Part shown: one piece after another, positions 35,397-44,624 of the stretch
Numbering within the stretch: position 1 is the first letter of the stretch
Layout of the letters: the number at the start of each line of letters is the position of its first letter
From: an uncultured Bacteroidales bacterium
Lineage (GTDB): Bacteria; Bacteroidota; Bacteroidia; Bacteroidales; F082
NCBI GenBank assembly: GCA_900317155.1
Contig: ONFO01000008.1
Span: forward strand, 62,001-126,000
Length of the DNA stretch: 64,000 bases
Direction: 5' to 3'
Program-made: the position numbers and the translations under genes
Notes under the pieces: generated by a model
Told to the model about the DNA's origin: nothing
The model's database searches: none
The model's input: only the letters and a program-made list of their open reading frames with translations

Positions 35397-36803
35397 ATGG
35401 CATTCCAACCCGATGAATACGATTATGACGAATCGATAAATGATTTACCAGACTTGTCGTTTGATATGAGCAAGTTCATTGAGGAAGTGTTCAATAATAT
35501 GTATATTTTGATTATTGGAAGCGAAGTGATTCTTGACACCAAGGTTGAACCTTCTGGAGACATCAACAGATATTTATTACGACATGTCAATAAACGATTA
35601 AAAAGCAATTATGAAAACTTTAATGAGCTTTTTCTTCATTCAAACGAAATGATTGACCCTATTCGCAATTTGCTTTCAAAGGAGAAGTTTAAAAAAGAAA
35701 TGGAGATTGGAGACATCTCTGAAGAGTTAAGGAATCTACTTCGCACCAAACTCTTCAAAGTAGTCATCACCACAACGTTCGACAGCTATTTGGAAATGCT
35801 GATGCGTGATATTTGGGATGACAAGGATGACAAATTACTCAATGTCGTAAACATTTGGGATGCAGAGTCGTTATCCAATTTCCAAAAACGTTTGACCAAA
35901 TACCCAGACCCTAAAGATTACAATGAACCAACCCTTATTTATGCTTTCGGAAAATGTGAAGAAAAAGTAGACATGAAATATGCACGGATTGACTTTGATT
36001 ATATTCAAGCCATAGAGCGATGGATGAGTTTTGATGCGAGAAGCGACAAAATGATGCAGTTCATACAGAGTAAGCGCCTGCTTTCTTTAGGCTGTAAGTT
36101 CGATGATTGGTATTTCCGATTCTTCTGGTACATCCTGAAACGTGAGAAAGACAAGCAACGAGAAGGGGAGATTGCAATCGTTTTTGATGAGAATGACCGG
36201 TCTGAAAAGAATTTGAAAACCTATCTTTTCAATGCCCGGGTGTTTACCCATCCCCAGGAGAAAACTGACGGAGAAAAAGATCCTACCCGTAAATTTATGC
36301 AAGATATCCACAATGCTCTTACCTCTTTAGATGATAACAATTCATACCGTGACCAAGTTCTCAAATTACGTCGACGGGGAGTCATCTTTTTTTCCTATTG
36401 CAATAGAGATAAAAAGATTGCACGAGAACTGTTTTTGAAGCTACAATCTTTATATCCTAACTTATGGTTTGACGATGAAAAAATATTATGTGGCGATAAT
36501 TACGAAAAGGAAATACTAAATGGCATCAAGAACGCCAAGGTTTTTGTTCTATTGCTCACACCAAGTGTAGCAGAGGATTTAACCAATAATATAACGGATA
36601 ATTTCTATAACGGCGAATGGAGAATTGCTCTTGAAAAAGGTAAGATGATTATTCCGCTTGCGACAGAAGGTTTTTCTTTGAAAGAAGATTACCGAAAAAC
36701 TTTTGAAAACATCATCGGGTATCCCATTTCAATTATTGAGACTAAAGAAACCAACTGGTTTAACAAACTTTTGAACGATATAGACGAAAACCTGAAAAAA
36801 TAA
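35397..36803 (+). CDS. SIR2-like/TIR fusion protein, module 2
   Basis: 468 residues from the ATG at 35397. A longer frame begins at 35322, but its extra 25 residues are basic and have no counterpart in the paralogue. Residues about 20-310 are SIR2_2-like: YILIIGSEVIL near 33-43, VITTTFDSYLE near 122-132, IYAFGK near 181-186 and LLSLGCKFDDW near 228-238. As in module 1, the catalytic Asn (here Thr) and His (here Phe) are missing. Residues about 325-465 are a TIR domain (VIFFSYCNRDKKIARELF) with a candidate catalytic Glu in YNGEWRIALEKGK. The nSTAND partner starts 8 bp downstream. Confidence 0.83.
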   Translation: MAFQPDEYDYDESINDLPDLSFDMSKFIEEVFNNMYILIIGSEVILDTKVEPSGDINRYLLRHVNKRLKSNYENFNELFLHSNEMIDPIRNLLSKEKFKKEMEIGDISEELRNLLRTKLFKVVITTTFDSYLEMLMRDIWDDKDDKLLNVVNIWDAESLSNFQKRLTKYPDPKDYNEPTLIYAFGKCEEKVDMKYARIDFDYIQAIERWMSFDARSDKMMQFIQSKRLLSLGCKFDDWYFRFFWYILKREKDKQREGEIAIVFDENDRSEKNLKTYLFNARVFTHPQEKTDGEKDPTRKFMQDIHNALTSLDDNNSYRDQVLKLRRRGVIFFSYCNRDKKIARELFLKLQSLYPNLWFDDEKILCGDNYEKEILNGIKNAKVFVLLLTPSVAEDLTNNITDNFYNGEWRIALEKGKMIIPLATEGFSLKEDYRKTFENIIGYPISIIETKETNWFNKLLNDIDENLKK

Positions 36804-36810
36804 TCACATT

Positions 36811-39800
36811 ATGGGAACTGCATCAGATATTGAAAATCCATGGGCCGGACTTGCCTCCTATGAAGATGAAGAAAAAGTACGGCTTGATAGTCGTGACCCC
36901 AAAAAATTCTGTGGCCGAGAAGAAGAGATACGCAGCGTAACTCAACTCGTCACCAACAATATATTTGTAACGCTATACGGCAAGAGCGGCATAGGAAAGA
37001 CCTCTTTGCTCAACGCTGGTGTGTTTCCTTCCCTTAGGGAGAAATATTACCTTCCTATCAGTATTCGTCTATCCATTGATGCCGCCACCAGTTTCCAACG
37101 ATGCATTGTCGAAAAAATCAATGAGACATTGCAAATCAAGGAGGTGAACACGCAGACTTTTGACGTTGTGGATTTGCCGGAAGAATTTGAACCTAATTAT
37201 CTGTGGGGTTATTTTGCCCGCAACCATTTCAAAGATGCTTTATCTCAGCACAAGGTATTTCCGGTTATCGCTCTTGACCAATTTGAGGAAGTGCTGCGTG
37301 ACCATAAAGACGATGCTGAGGTATTGTTGCGTCAGATTGCTTATCTGATGGATGAGAGCCATGCGCTCAGCTCTCGTAAAGTCGAAAATGTCCAGTACAA
37401 TTACGACTTCAACTTCCGTTTTGTCATCTCCATTCGTGAAGATGCGCTATATCGGTTGGAAGACAGCATTGATAACAATTATCTTTCTGAGTTAAAGCGT
37501 TGTCGTTACCGTTTGCGTGCCCTTTCCATGCAGGGAGCCAAAGATGCCATTCTCATCCCTGGAACTGAAAAAGATTGTATTGAAAAAGACAAAGAAGACG
37601 GCATCGCCGAGCAAATCATCAAATTGGCGGATCCGAACAAAAAAGGCGAGATTGACACGCTGTTGTTATCTTTGCTGTGTGCCAGAACCTTTGATAAAAA
37701 GACTGGTGAAAAAATCACGATGGATGATTTGGACAGATTATGGAAGAATAAAGTAGGAGAATTGATTAAGAATGTCATGGAGGTGTATTACCAAGATGCC
37801 ATCAAAGAATTGGCAGACAACAAGGTTAGATATATCCAAGATCACCTCATTTTTGGGGACGGTACTCGCAAACTTGCAAATTCCGAAGAAGTAAAAAGCG
37901 TTTTTGGTGACGATTATCAAAAGCTGATTGAAGGTGAAAACCAAATATTGCATGTCGTTGGACAGAATCAGGTGGAACTATTGCACGACCAGTTAGGCGT
38001 GGCGGTGTATGAAGACAGGAAGGCTTTTGAGGAGAGGGAAAGAAAGAGGAAGCAACTAAAAAAAAGAGTATTTATAGTTGTAGCGATTGTGATGGTATTG
38101 GCTTTGATTCCCTTTTTTTTTCAGTATGTTAAAATGCAAGAGTTAAGGATAGAAGCACAGGAAAGCCAATCGCGACTCATCGCTGCCCAAGTCAATGTGT
38201 TAGCGGAACAAGATGCAACATTGGCGGCAAGATTAGCTTATGAAATATTACCTGACTCTAATGACAAAACTCATCCTAAAAACCAATATACACTTGAGGC
38301 TGATTTCGCATTTCGGAAAGCATTGGGCTATGTGGGAGGTACAATTCCATTAAATGTTCAACCTGTCGCTGTTTTTCCTGACGGAAAAAAGATTTTAGCC
38401 CGTGATGGCGACAACCTTTGCATACTTGATGCTGAAAATTTGACCCCTATAAAAACTATTTTTGGGCCCTTCCCATCTACTGATAGATGTTCAATTAGTC
38501 AAGATGGAAAGAGAATTGCCACTCCTACAACGACCTATGCTAGTATATGCATCATAGATGTAGAAAGTAATACAATTTGTGATACTATTTCTGGTTTATT
38601 AGAATTCTCTATTAATCCAACGGGGACATATATTGTTGGTAGTAAAGGTGAAAAGGTTTATATATACAATCAGGAAGGGATTTGTGATGACACCATTTCT
38701 TTACCTTCATGGGTACACTATGTTTCGTATAGCCCAAGTGGAAAATGGATAATAACCAGCTGTAACGAAGGCATTTTCATTTGGGATAACCAAACCAGAA
38801 AGTGTATTGACACGATATTAGGGAAATATGAGACAAAATATAATAGACTGCATGATCGTGCTATATTTGACCAAAACGAAAAGACAATTGCAACATGGTC
38901 GAGATTTGACGGTCAAGGAATAGTTTTTTGGAACTGGAATTCAAATACAGCGAAAAGCGATTCTATTAAGATTCCAAATATCGAGAATATCGAGTCTGTA
39001 TCTTTTAGCCCTAATGGGACTTATTTTGTTACACAAGGATATGTCTCCAATAGTGTTGAAAAAGGTCTGTATGTTTACGAAAATTATATTCATTTATGGA
39101 CTAAGTATTCAAATCACCCCATCAAAACCATTAGTAATAAAATGTTTCAACGAATAGCACTTACCTCATTCCCTTCTAACGACAGAATACTATTCTTTTA
39201 TAAGGACGATGAAGATGTTGATTATGCACAAATAAATTATCTTGATTATGAAAACGGTTTTTATAATACATTTAAAGTTCATAATACATTAACCTATCAA
39301 GATCTTTATACTCATTATAGTAGTAATTTTATTAGTAGTATTATAAGTACAGCTACATTCAGCCCCGATGGACAAATTGTTTTAGCTGCTGCAAATGGTT
39401 GTCTTATTTCCATAGATGTCCAAACGGGAGATACAAAAACCCAAATCTTACCTAAAGGAGTTTCATGTGCCTCATACAGCCCTGATGGCAACTTCATTGC
39501 ATACATATCATTTGATAGTATTCTTTATGTTAGCGATTCATCGGGCAAAGTGTTTGAAAGAAAATTAGACAAAGAATTTAGATATGTTTCATTTAGTCCA
39601 GATAGCAAAAGTGTTATTTTGACGACAAAGGGAAGATCGCATCAGGGTATAGAATGTAGCACATTTTGGGATTTTAGAATAGAGAAATGTATTCGAACAA
39701 TTCCATCTTTTTCTGAAATGTGTTTCAACCATTATGCCACAGATGCTGTAGTTACCAATGGCCGAATTGATGCCATCTCTTCGAAAAATTTTCTTCATAT

Positions 39801-40296
39801 CAGAGACAGAAAACACAGTAAATACGTTTCATATTATCCAACTCCTCCTGGGACGGTCGTTTTTAGCCCCGATGATAAATACCTAGCTTCAATATCCACG
39901 GGCGGAATAAGTGTTTGGAAATACAAAGATATAAAGTCTTTAACAAACAAGGACAAACGATATAAACCATCTCATGATTCACTAATAAAACCTTGGCTTT
40001 TTATAAAAGGCAGTTTTTGGACCCTCAATTATAGTCCTAATGGAAAATTCCTTTTAGCCACTTCAAGTAGCGGCACCCATATTTTCGATGCGTACAGAGG
40101 GATAGAGTTATGCAAGCTTCAGGGCCTTGAAGCTTCTTTTAGCCCTGATGGTAAGAAAATCCTATCCGTAGTAAACGGGAATGTTATCAGAATTTATGAT
40201 TTCCCGCCCCTCCAAGACCTCATCGACCAAACCCGCGAGCGCTTCAAAAACCGCTCGCTAACGCCTGAAGAACGGAGAATGTATTATTTGGAATAA
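36811..40296 (+). CDS. nSTAND1 NTPase with one TM and a WD40-like exterior, module 2
   Basis: 1161 residues. The NTPase opens NPWAGLASY, with CGREEE, Walker A GKSGIGKT at 57-64 and Walker B VIALDQFEEVL near 153-163, closely parallel to module 1. A Lys/Arg-rich stretch (ERERKRKQLKKR) precedes one hydrophobic helix at about 421-440. The remaining 700 residues contain many WD40-like blades (FSPDGK, YSPNGK, SISTGGISVWKYK), which probably form one or two propellers. Topology rules place the propeller outside the cytoplasm, unusual for WD40 domains. The effector is likely the TIR protein upstream. A short stretch at the very end (LQDLIDQTRERFKNRSLTPEE) is typical of bacterial WD40-STAND proteins. 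Confidence 0.86.
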   Translation: MGTASDIENPWAGLASYEDEEKVRLDSRDPKKFCGREEEIRSVTQLVTNNIFVTLYGKSGIGKTSLLNAGVFPSLREKYYLPISIRLSIDAATSFQRCIVEKINETLQIKEVNTQTFDVVDLPEEFEPNYLWGYFARNHFKDALSQHKVFPVIALDQFEEVLRDHKDDAEVLLRQIAYLMDESHALSSRKVENVQYNYDFNFRFVISIREDALYRLEDSIDNNYLSELKRCRYRLRALSMQGAKDAILIPGTEKDCIEKDKEDGIAEQIIKLADPNKKGEIDTLLLSLLCARTFDKKTGEKITMDDLDRLWKNKVGELIKNVMEVYYQDAIKELADNKVRYIQDHLIFGDGTRKLANSEEVKSVFGDDYQKLIEGENQILHVVGQNQVELLHDQLGVAVYEDRKAFEERERKRKQLKKRVFIVVAIVMVLALIPFFFQYVKMQELRIEAQESQSRLIAAQVNVLAEQDATLAARLAYEILPDSNDKTHPKNQYTLEADFAFRKALGYVGGTIPLNVQPVAVFPDGKKILARDGDNLCILDAENLTPIKTIFGPFPSTDRCSISQDGKRIATPTTTYASICIIDVESNTICDTISGLLEFSINPTGTYIVGSKGEKVYIYNQEGICDDTISLPSWVHYVSYSPSGKWIITSCNEGIFIWDNQTRKCIDTILGKYETKYNRLHDRAIFDQNEKTIATWSRFDGQGIVFWNWNSNTAKSDSIKIPNIENIESVSFSPNGTYFVTQGYVSNSVEKGLYVYENYIHLWTKYSNHPIKTISNKMFQRIALTSFPSNDRILFFYKDDEDVDYAQINYLDYENGFYNTFKVHNTLTYQDLYTHYSSNFISSIISTATFSPDGQIVLAAANGCLISIDVQTGDTKTQILPKGVSCASYSPDGNFIAYISFDSILYVSDSSGKVFERKLDKEFRYVSFSPDSKSVILTTKGRSHQGIECSTFWDFRIEKCIRTIPSFSEMCFNHYATDAVVTNGRIDAISSKNFLHIRDRKHSKYVSYYPTPPGTVVFSPDDKYLASISTGGISVWKYKDIKSLTNKDKRYKPSHDSLIKPWLFIKGSFWTLNYSPNGKFLLATSSSGTHIFDAYRGIELCKLQGLEASFSPDGKKILSVVNGNVIRIYDFPPLQDLIDQTRERFKNRSLTPEERRMYYLE

Positions 40297-40304
40297 CACT
40301 CAAC

Positions 40305-40499
40305 ATGAAATCCAAAAAGAAAAAGCCCAAAATGCAAAAATTCTGCAACCTAAAATCCCTCCTCAAAGCCGACCGCGAGAAGGAAATCGCGCAATACGGC
40401 AAGCAGGTCAGTATGCGGCCATCGAAAGTGCACAAGTCGAAGAAGGACTACGACAGAAAACAGAATAGAATGGCTGAAAAAGATGTAGATAATGATTGA
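40305..40499 (+). CDS. Small basic protein (64 aa)
   Basis: A Lys-rich protein whose central part, VSMRPSKVHKSKKDYDRKQ, is the kind of basic motif kept in small conserved proteins of Bacteroidota. It starts 8 bp after the nSTAND gene and overlaps the next gene by 8 bp. No function is known to me; the charge suggests nucleic-acid or ribosome binding. Confidence 0.6.
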   Translation: MKSKKKKPKMQKFCNLKSLLKADREKEIAQYGKQVSMRPSKVHKSKKDYDRKQNRMAEKDVDND

Positions 40500-41214
40500 A
40501 ATGGATCAGCGCATCATAATCATCCCCGATCTTCACGGAAGGGAGTTCTGGCGGAAAGCGGTAGGTGAGCTGCCTGCGGATGCAAGTGCGGTGTTCCTCG
40601 GCGACTACCTGGATCCATACGAGAACGAATGGATATATTGGACGGATGCTTTCAAGAGCCTTCAAGACATCATTGCTTTGAAGAAAGCTCATGCTGAACA
40701 AGTTACATTGCTATGGGGAAATCATGATTTGCACTATCTGTTTCCCTCGTTGCAGGGGAGCCGGTATAATGAATACAAAGCGGATGTGATCAGGACGACG
40801 TTCGAAGCGAATTTAGATTGCTTTCAAATGGCTGTCGAATATGTCGTTGGTGGGAAAAGATACCTTTTCTCCCATGCGGGTGTCCATCCTGAATGGCTGA
40901 AAAAACATTCTAGTCTGTTTGGCCCAGCCGATGAGATAACTGCGGAAACCTTTAACCGACTGATGTTTACGGATGAGTTTGTCGAAGCTTTAAGTGATGT
41001 CTCTGCCTTGCGAGGTGGATGGAGTCGTGTAGGGAGTATGATTTGGGCGGATATGGACGAGTTTGCAGGAACACAGTTGAATGAATCGGAAATGTATCAG
41101 GTTTTTGGTCATACTAAGTGCCCGAATGGCCAACCGAAAGTCTATGGAAACATGATTTGCCTGGATTGTCAAAAGGCGTTTTTACTTTCGGAAGAGGGAA
41201 TTGTGGGTTTTTGA
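40492..41214 (+). CDS. Calcineurin-like metallophosphoesterase
   Basis: 240 residues with the complete metallophosphoesterase motif set: PDLHG (residues 10-14), LGDYLDPY (38-45), WGNHD (near 76), FSHAG (near 124) and VFGHT (near 205). These ligands bind two metal ions and hydrolyse phosphoester bonds. The substrate is not evident; relatives act on protein Ser/Thr phosphates or on dinucleotides such as Ap4A. It overlaps the small basic gene upstream, so it is transcribed with it. Confidence 0.88.
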   Translation: MIEMDQRIIIIPDLHGREFWRKAVGELPADASAVFLGDYLDPYENEWIYWTDAFKSLQDIIALKKAHAEQVTLLWGNHDLHYLFPSLQGSRYNEYKADVIRTTFEANLDCFQMAVEYVVGGKRYLFSHAGVHPEWLKKHSSLFGPADEITAETFNRLMFTDEFVEALSDVSALRGGWSRVGSMIWADMDEFAGTQLNESEMYQVFGHTKCPNGQPKVYGNMICLDCQKAFLLSEEGIVGF

Positions 41215-41243
41215 GGTTTGAAATGTTTTTTTCCGTAAATTTG
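41210..41243 (+). promoter_or_regulatory. Promoter of the transketolase genes
   Basis: TTTG at 41210-41213, a 22-bp spacer and TAAATTTG at 41236-41243, 35 bp before the ATG. Confidence 0.6.
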
Positions 41244-41278
41244 CAGTCAGATTTTCGTAAAACAAATACACTTCCAAT

Positions 41279-42121
41279 ATGACTATCAACGAATTAGAAA
41301 GAATCGCCTCTCAGGTGCGCCGCGACATCATCCGCATGGTGCATGGGTGCCAGTCGGGACATCCAGGCGGTTCGCTGGGCGCAACTGACATTGTCACAGC
41401 CCTTTATTTCGACCAAATGCAAATCGACCCCGCCCACTTCCGCATGGATGGCAACGGCGAGGACATGTTCTTCCTCTCCAACGGCCACATCAGCCCGATG
41501 TTTTACAGCATCTTGGCAAGACGCGGCTATTTCCCTGTCAAAGAGTTAGCAACCTTCCGTCGACTTGGCACCCGTCTGCAAGGACATCCCACCACGGCAG
41601 AGGGGCTGCCAGGTGTCCGTATCGCATCGGGTTCACTTGGACAAGGCCTATCTGTTGCAGTAGGTGCAGCACAGGCCAAGAAGCTGAATGGCGACCAACA
41701 TATCGTCTATGTCCTCATGGGCGACGGCGAACAGGAGGAAGGTCAAATCTGGGAGGCCGCCATGTATGCGCCTGCCAAGGGTGTCGACAACCTCATCGCC
41801 ATCATCGATTATAACAAGAAACAAATCGATGGCCCCACGGATGACGTGCTTAGTCTTGGAGACTTACGCGCCAAATACGAGGCTTTCGGCTGGTATGTCC
41901 TTGAGGTGAGCGGAAACGACATGCATGCCCTCGTGAATATTTTGAAACTCGCACATGAAAACACCCATCAGGGCAGGCCACAACTCATCTTGGCTCACAC
42001 TGAGATGGGCATGGGCGTTGATTTCATGATGGGAACGCACAAATGGCACGGCACGGCTCCCAACGACGAGCAGGCTGCCAACGCATTGTCACAGCTGGAG
42101 GAGACTTTGGGAGATTATTAG
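41279..42121 (+). CDS. Transketolase, N-terminal (TPP-binding) subunit
   Basis: 280 residues. It carries the thiamine-diphosphate motif GDGEQEEGQIWEA with the following IIDYNKKQIDG, plus the HPGGS and GSLGQG segments of the transketolase active site. It forms a two-subunit transketolase with the product of the next gene. This enzyme moves two-carbon units between sugar phosphates in the non-oxidative pentose phosphate pathway. Split transketolases are common in anaerobic Bacteroidales. A palindromic element separates it from its partner gene. Confidence 0.92.
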   Translation: MTINELERIASQVRRDIIRMVHGCQSGHPGGSLGATDIVTALYFDQMQIDPAHFRMDGNGEDMFFLSNGHISPMFYSILARRGYFPVKELATFRRLGTRLQGHPTTAEGLPGVRIASGSLGQGLSVAVGAAQAKKLNGDQHIVYVLMGDGEQEEGQIWEAAMYAPAKGVDNLIAIIDYNKKQIDGPTDDVLSLGDLRAKYEAFGWYVLEVSGNDMHALVNILKLAHENTHQGRPQLILAHTEMGMGVDFMMGTHKWHGTAPNDEQAANALSQLEETLGDY

Positions 42122-42252
42122 ATTCCCTTTCGGGAATGGAGTTCAGAGATTGTTTTTGTTTGCGGCGGCCAGTGGTGCTATGGTTAGCCAAATTCTCTTG
42201 CCGCCGCGATTAATGTAACGAATAAACTCCATTCCCGCAGGGAAACTCAATC
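42121..42252. repeat. Palindromic intergenic element, copy 1
   Basis: Begins with hairpin ATTCCC-tttc-GGGAAT and ends with hairpin TTCCC-gca-GGGAA. Between them GCGGCGGC (42162-42169) is complementary to GCCGCCGC (42200-42207), and GGAATGGAGTT pairs with AACTCCATTCC. A related copy lies at 43278-43410. Confidence 0.75.
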
Positions 42253-42297
42253 TAAAATTTTGAATTTTGAATATTGAATTTTAAATCACTGAAAAAC

Positions 42298-43251
42298 ATG
42301 GACTTTACAATTCAAAACCAAAAAGATACAAGATCGGGGTTCGGTGAAGGCTTGCTCGAAGCAGGTCGCCGCAATCCCAAGGTGGTGGCCTTCTGTGCCG
42401 ACCTCACCGGCTCGCTGAAGATGGGCGACTTCGCCAAGGAGTTCCCCAGCCGTTTTTTCCAGACGGGCATCGCCGAGGCCAATATGGTTAACATGGCGGC
42501 AGGTATGGCTTTGAGCGGTTTCGTGCCGTTCACGGGTACATTTGCGGCTTTTGCAACGGGTCGCGTCTATGACCAAATTCGTCAAAGTGTGGCCTATTCC
42601 AACAAGAACGTGAAGATTGCCGCTTCCCATGCAGGTGTAACCCTTGGTGAAGATGGTGCCACACACCAAATCCTCGAGGACATCGGGCTGATGAAGATGC
42701 TGCCCAACATGACGGTCATCGTGCCGTGCGACTTCAATCAGACCAAAAATGCCACCATTGCCGTTGCGGAATACGATGGCCCAGTTTATTTGCGTTTTGG
42801 TCGTCCGAAAGTGCCGAATTTCACCCAAGTAGATGAGAAGTTCATCATTGGCAAGGCACAAATGCTACAAGAAGGCACAGATGTGACCATCTTCGCCTGC
42901 GGTCATCTCGTTTGGAAGGCTGTGCAAGCGCTTCCGATACTGAAGGAGATGGGCATCAATGCAGAGCTGATTAACATTCACACCATCAAGCCGTTGGATG
43001 TGGAGGCCGTGCTGAAATCGGTAGGGAAGACCCGTTGTGTGGTCACCGCAGAGGAACACCAACGCAACGGCGGCTTGGGCGACAGCATCGCACAAGTGCT
43101 TGCCTTGAACATGCCTTGCCCGATGGAAATGGTGGCTGTCAATGATGTTTTCGGCCAAAGCGGTACGCCTGACGAACTCTTGAAAGCCTATCATCTCGAT
43201 ACGCCCGACATCGTGGAGGCGGTGAAAAAAGTTGTGGCACGCAAACAATAA
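42298..43251 (+). CDS. Transketolase, C-terminal subunit
   Basis: 317 residues from the ATG at 42298; a TTG at 42274 in frame would add eight residues of AT-rich spacer and is not supported. It shows the pyrimidine-binding domain (FFQTGIAEANMVNMAAGMAL, with the conserved Glu) and SHAGVTLGEDGATHQ, then the C-terminal domain (VTAEEHQRNGGLGDSIA). Together with the gene before it, it makes a full transketolase. It is flanked on both sides by copies of the same palindromic element. Confidence 0.92.
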   Translation: MDFTIQNQKDTRSGFGEGLLEAGRRNPKVVAFCADLTGSLKMGDFAKEFPSRFFQTGIAEANMVNMAAGMALSGFVPFTGTFAAFATGRVYDQIRQSVAYSNKNVKIAASHAGVTLGEDGATHQILEDIGLMKMLPNMTVIVPCDFNQTKNATIAVAEYDGPVYLRFGRPKVPNFTQVDEKFIIGKAQMLQEGTDVTIFACGHLVWKAVQALPILKEMGINAELINIHTIKPLDVEAVLKSVGKTRCVVTAEEHQRNGGLGDSIAQVLALNMPCPMEMVAVNDVFGQSGTPDELLKAYHLDTPDIVEAVKKVVARKQ

Positions 43252-43277
43252 ACGACAGAAATAGACGATATAAAAGG

Positions 43278-43410
43278 GATTCCCTTGCGGGAATGGCGTG
43301 GTGAGGTTCTCATTTAATGCGGCGGCTTGTGGAGTTCACAAGTCAAAAGATTCTTGAAGCCGCCGCCTTTTAACTACAGACAAGCTCTCCATTCCCGCAG
43401 GTAACCTCAA
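43278..43410. repeat. Palindromic intergenic element, copy 2
   Basis: Same plan as the element at 42121: hairpin ATTCCC-ttgc-GGGAAT at the start, GCGGCGGC (43319-43326) against GCCGCCGCC (43359-43367) in the middle, and CCATTCCCGCAGG at the end. Confidence 0.75.
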
Positions 43411-43446
43411 CAATTAAACGATTTAACAATCAACGATTCAACGATA
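43411..43446 (+). repeat. AAC-rich leader repeat
   Basis: The stretch from 43409 to 43445 resembles 53421-53457 (aacaattaaac..tt.aacaatcaac..ttcaac.at). Both lie in the leader of a gene. Confidence 0.5.
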
Positions 43447-44619
43447 ATGAAAAAACTAACTACTCTATCCCTAATCGTTCTCGTCATGCTGGGCATGTTG
43501 TCCTCATGTGGCACCAAGAAAGAAGAAACGCCTGAACCACCCAAAGCCATGAATGTCATTTACATGATTGGCGACGGTATGGCTTTGCCACAGGTATATG
43601 CAGCTATGTTGGCATCGGGCGAAAAAATGACCTTTTCGCAATTCCCTTACATCGGCGTAGTTGACACCCATTCTGCCAGCAACGACATCACCGATTCGGC
43701 TGCAGCAGGCACAGCCCTTGCCAGCGACCACAAGACAAAAAACGCCATGATTGGTGTGAATCCTGACTCGATTCCAGTGAAAACGGTCCTTGAGGTGATG
43801 AAGGAGCAAGGCAAGGAGACCGGCATCGTGGTGTCGAGCTATGTCACCCATGCCACACCTGCCTCTTTCTATGCCAAGGTGCCGCATCGCAAACAATATG
43901 AGGATATTGCTGTGCAGATGGCCGAAAATCCTTATCTGAACTTTATCATTGGTGGTGGCATGAAGCATTTCAACCAACGCAAGGACAGCATCAACCTTGT
44001 GGAACGCATGGAGAACGAACTTGGTTGGAAGGTCTATGACACCCTCGCCGACATCGACGTGACCTGCAAAAAATACGCTGTCATGGCCAATGCCGACCAC
44101 ATGCCGCATGCCGCTGATCGTGGCGACTTCCTGCCGCGTGCCGTCAAGACGGCTTTGAAGACCTTGGATAATGCTGAAAACGGCTTCTTCCTCATGGTGG
44201 AAGGCTCGCAAATCGACTTTGCCTGCCATGGCAACGACTCCACCTGGATGATGGATGAGATGCTCGACTTCGACTATGCCATCAAGGTCGCTCTCGACTA
44301 TGCCAAGGAGAAAGGCAACACGCTGGTCGTGGTCACCGCCGACCATGAGACAGGCGGCCTGACCTTGCCCGACCCGCAAGGCAAATACACCAATGTCGTG
44401 TTTAATTACTCGACAAGAAGTCATACTTGCTTGCCGGTGATGGTCTATGCCTACGGCCCTGGTGCTGAGCAGTTCACAGGTTGGATGCAGAACACCGCCA
44501 TCAAGGGTAAGATTCTGAATGCCTGCGGTTTGGAGAACATTAGCGACACCCTTAAGGAATATGATGGTCTGAAAATCAAGGCGGTGAAGGTCAATTTGGA
44601 TAGCAAGCCTGAAAAGTAG
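43447..44619 (+). CDS. Alkaline phosphatase lipoprotein
   Basis: 390 residues. The N-terminus is a lipoprotein signal with lipobox LSSC (Cys21). The alkaline phosphatase fold is clear: YMIGDGMALPQ with the metal-binding Asp, DITDSAAAGTALA with the nucleophile Ser, THATPASFY, VEGSQIDFACHGND and VVTADHETGGL with metal-binding His. It releases phosphate from monoesters in the periplasm or at the cell surface. The glycosyltransferase gene begins 5 bp after its stop. Confidence 0.93.
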   Translation: MKKLTTLSLIVLVMLGMLSSCGTKKEETPEPPKAMNVIYMIGDGMALPQVYAAMLASGEKMTFSQFPYIGVVDTHSASNDITDSAAAGTALASDHKTKNAMIGVNPDSIPVKTVLEVMKEQGKETGIVVSSYVTHATPASFYAKVPHRKQYEDIAVQMAENPYLNFIIGGGMKHFNQRKDSINLVERMENELGWKVYDTLADIDVTCKKYAVMANADHMPHAADRGDFLPRAVKTALKTLDNAENGFFLMVEGSQIDFACHGNDSTWMMDEMLDFDYAIKVALDYAKEKGNTLVVVTADHETGGLTLPDPQGKYTNVVFNYSTRSHTCLPVMVYAYGPGAEQFTGWMQNTAIKGKILNACGLENISDTLKEYDGLKIKAVKVNLDSKPEK

Positions 44620-44624
44620 AGAAA

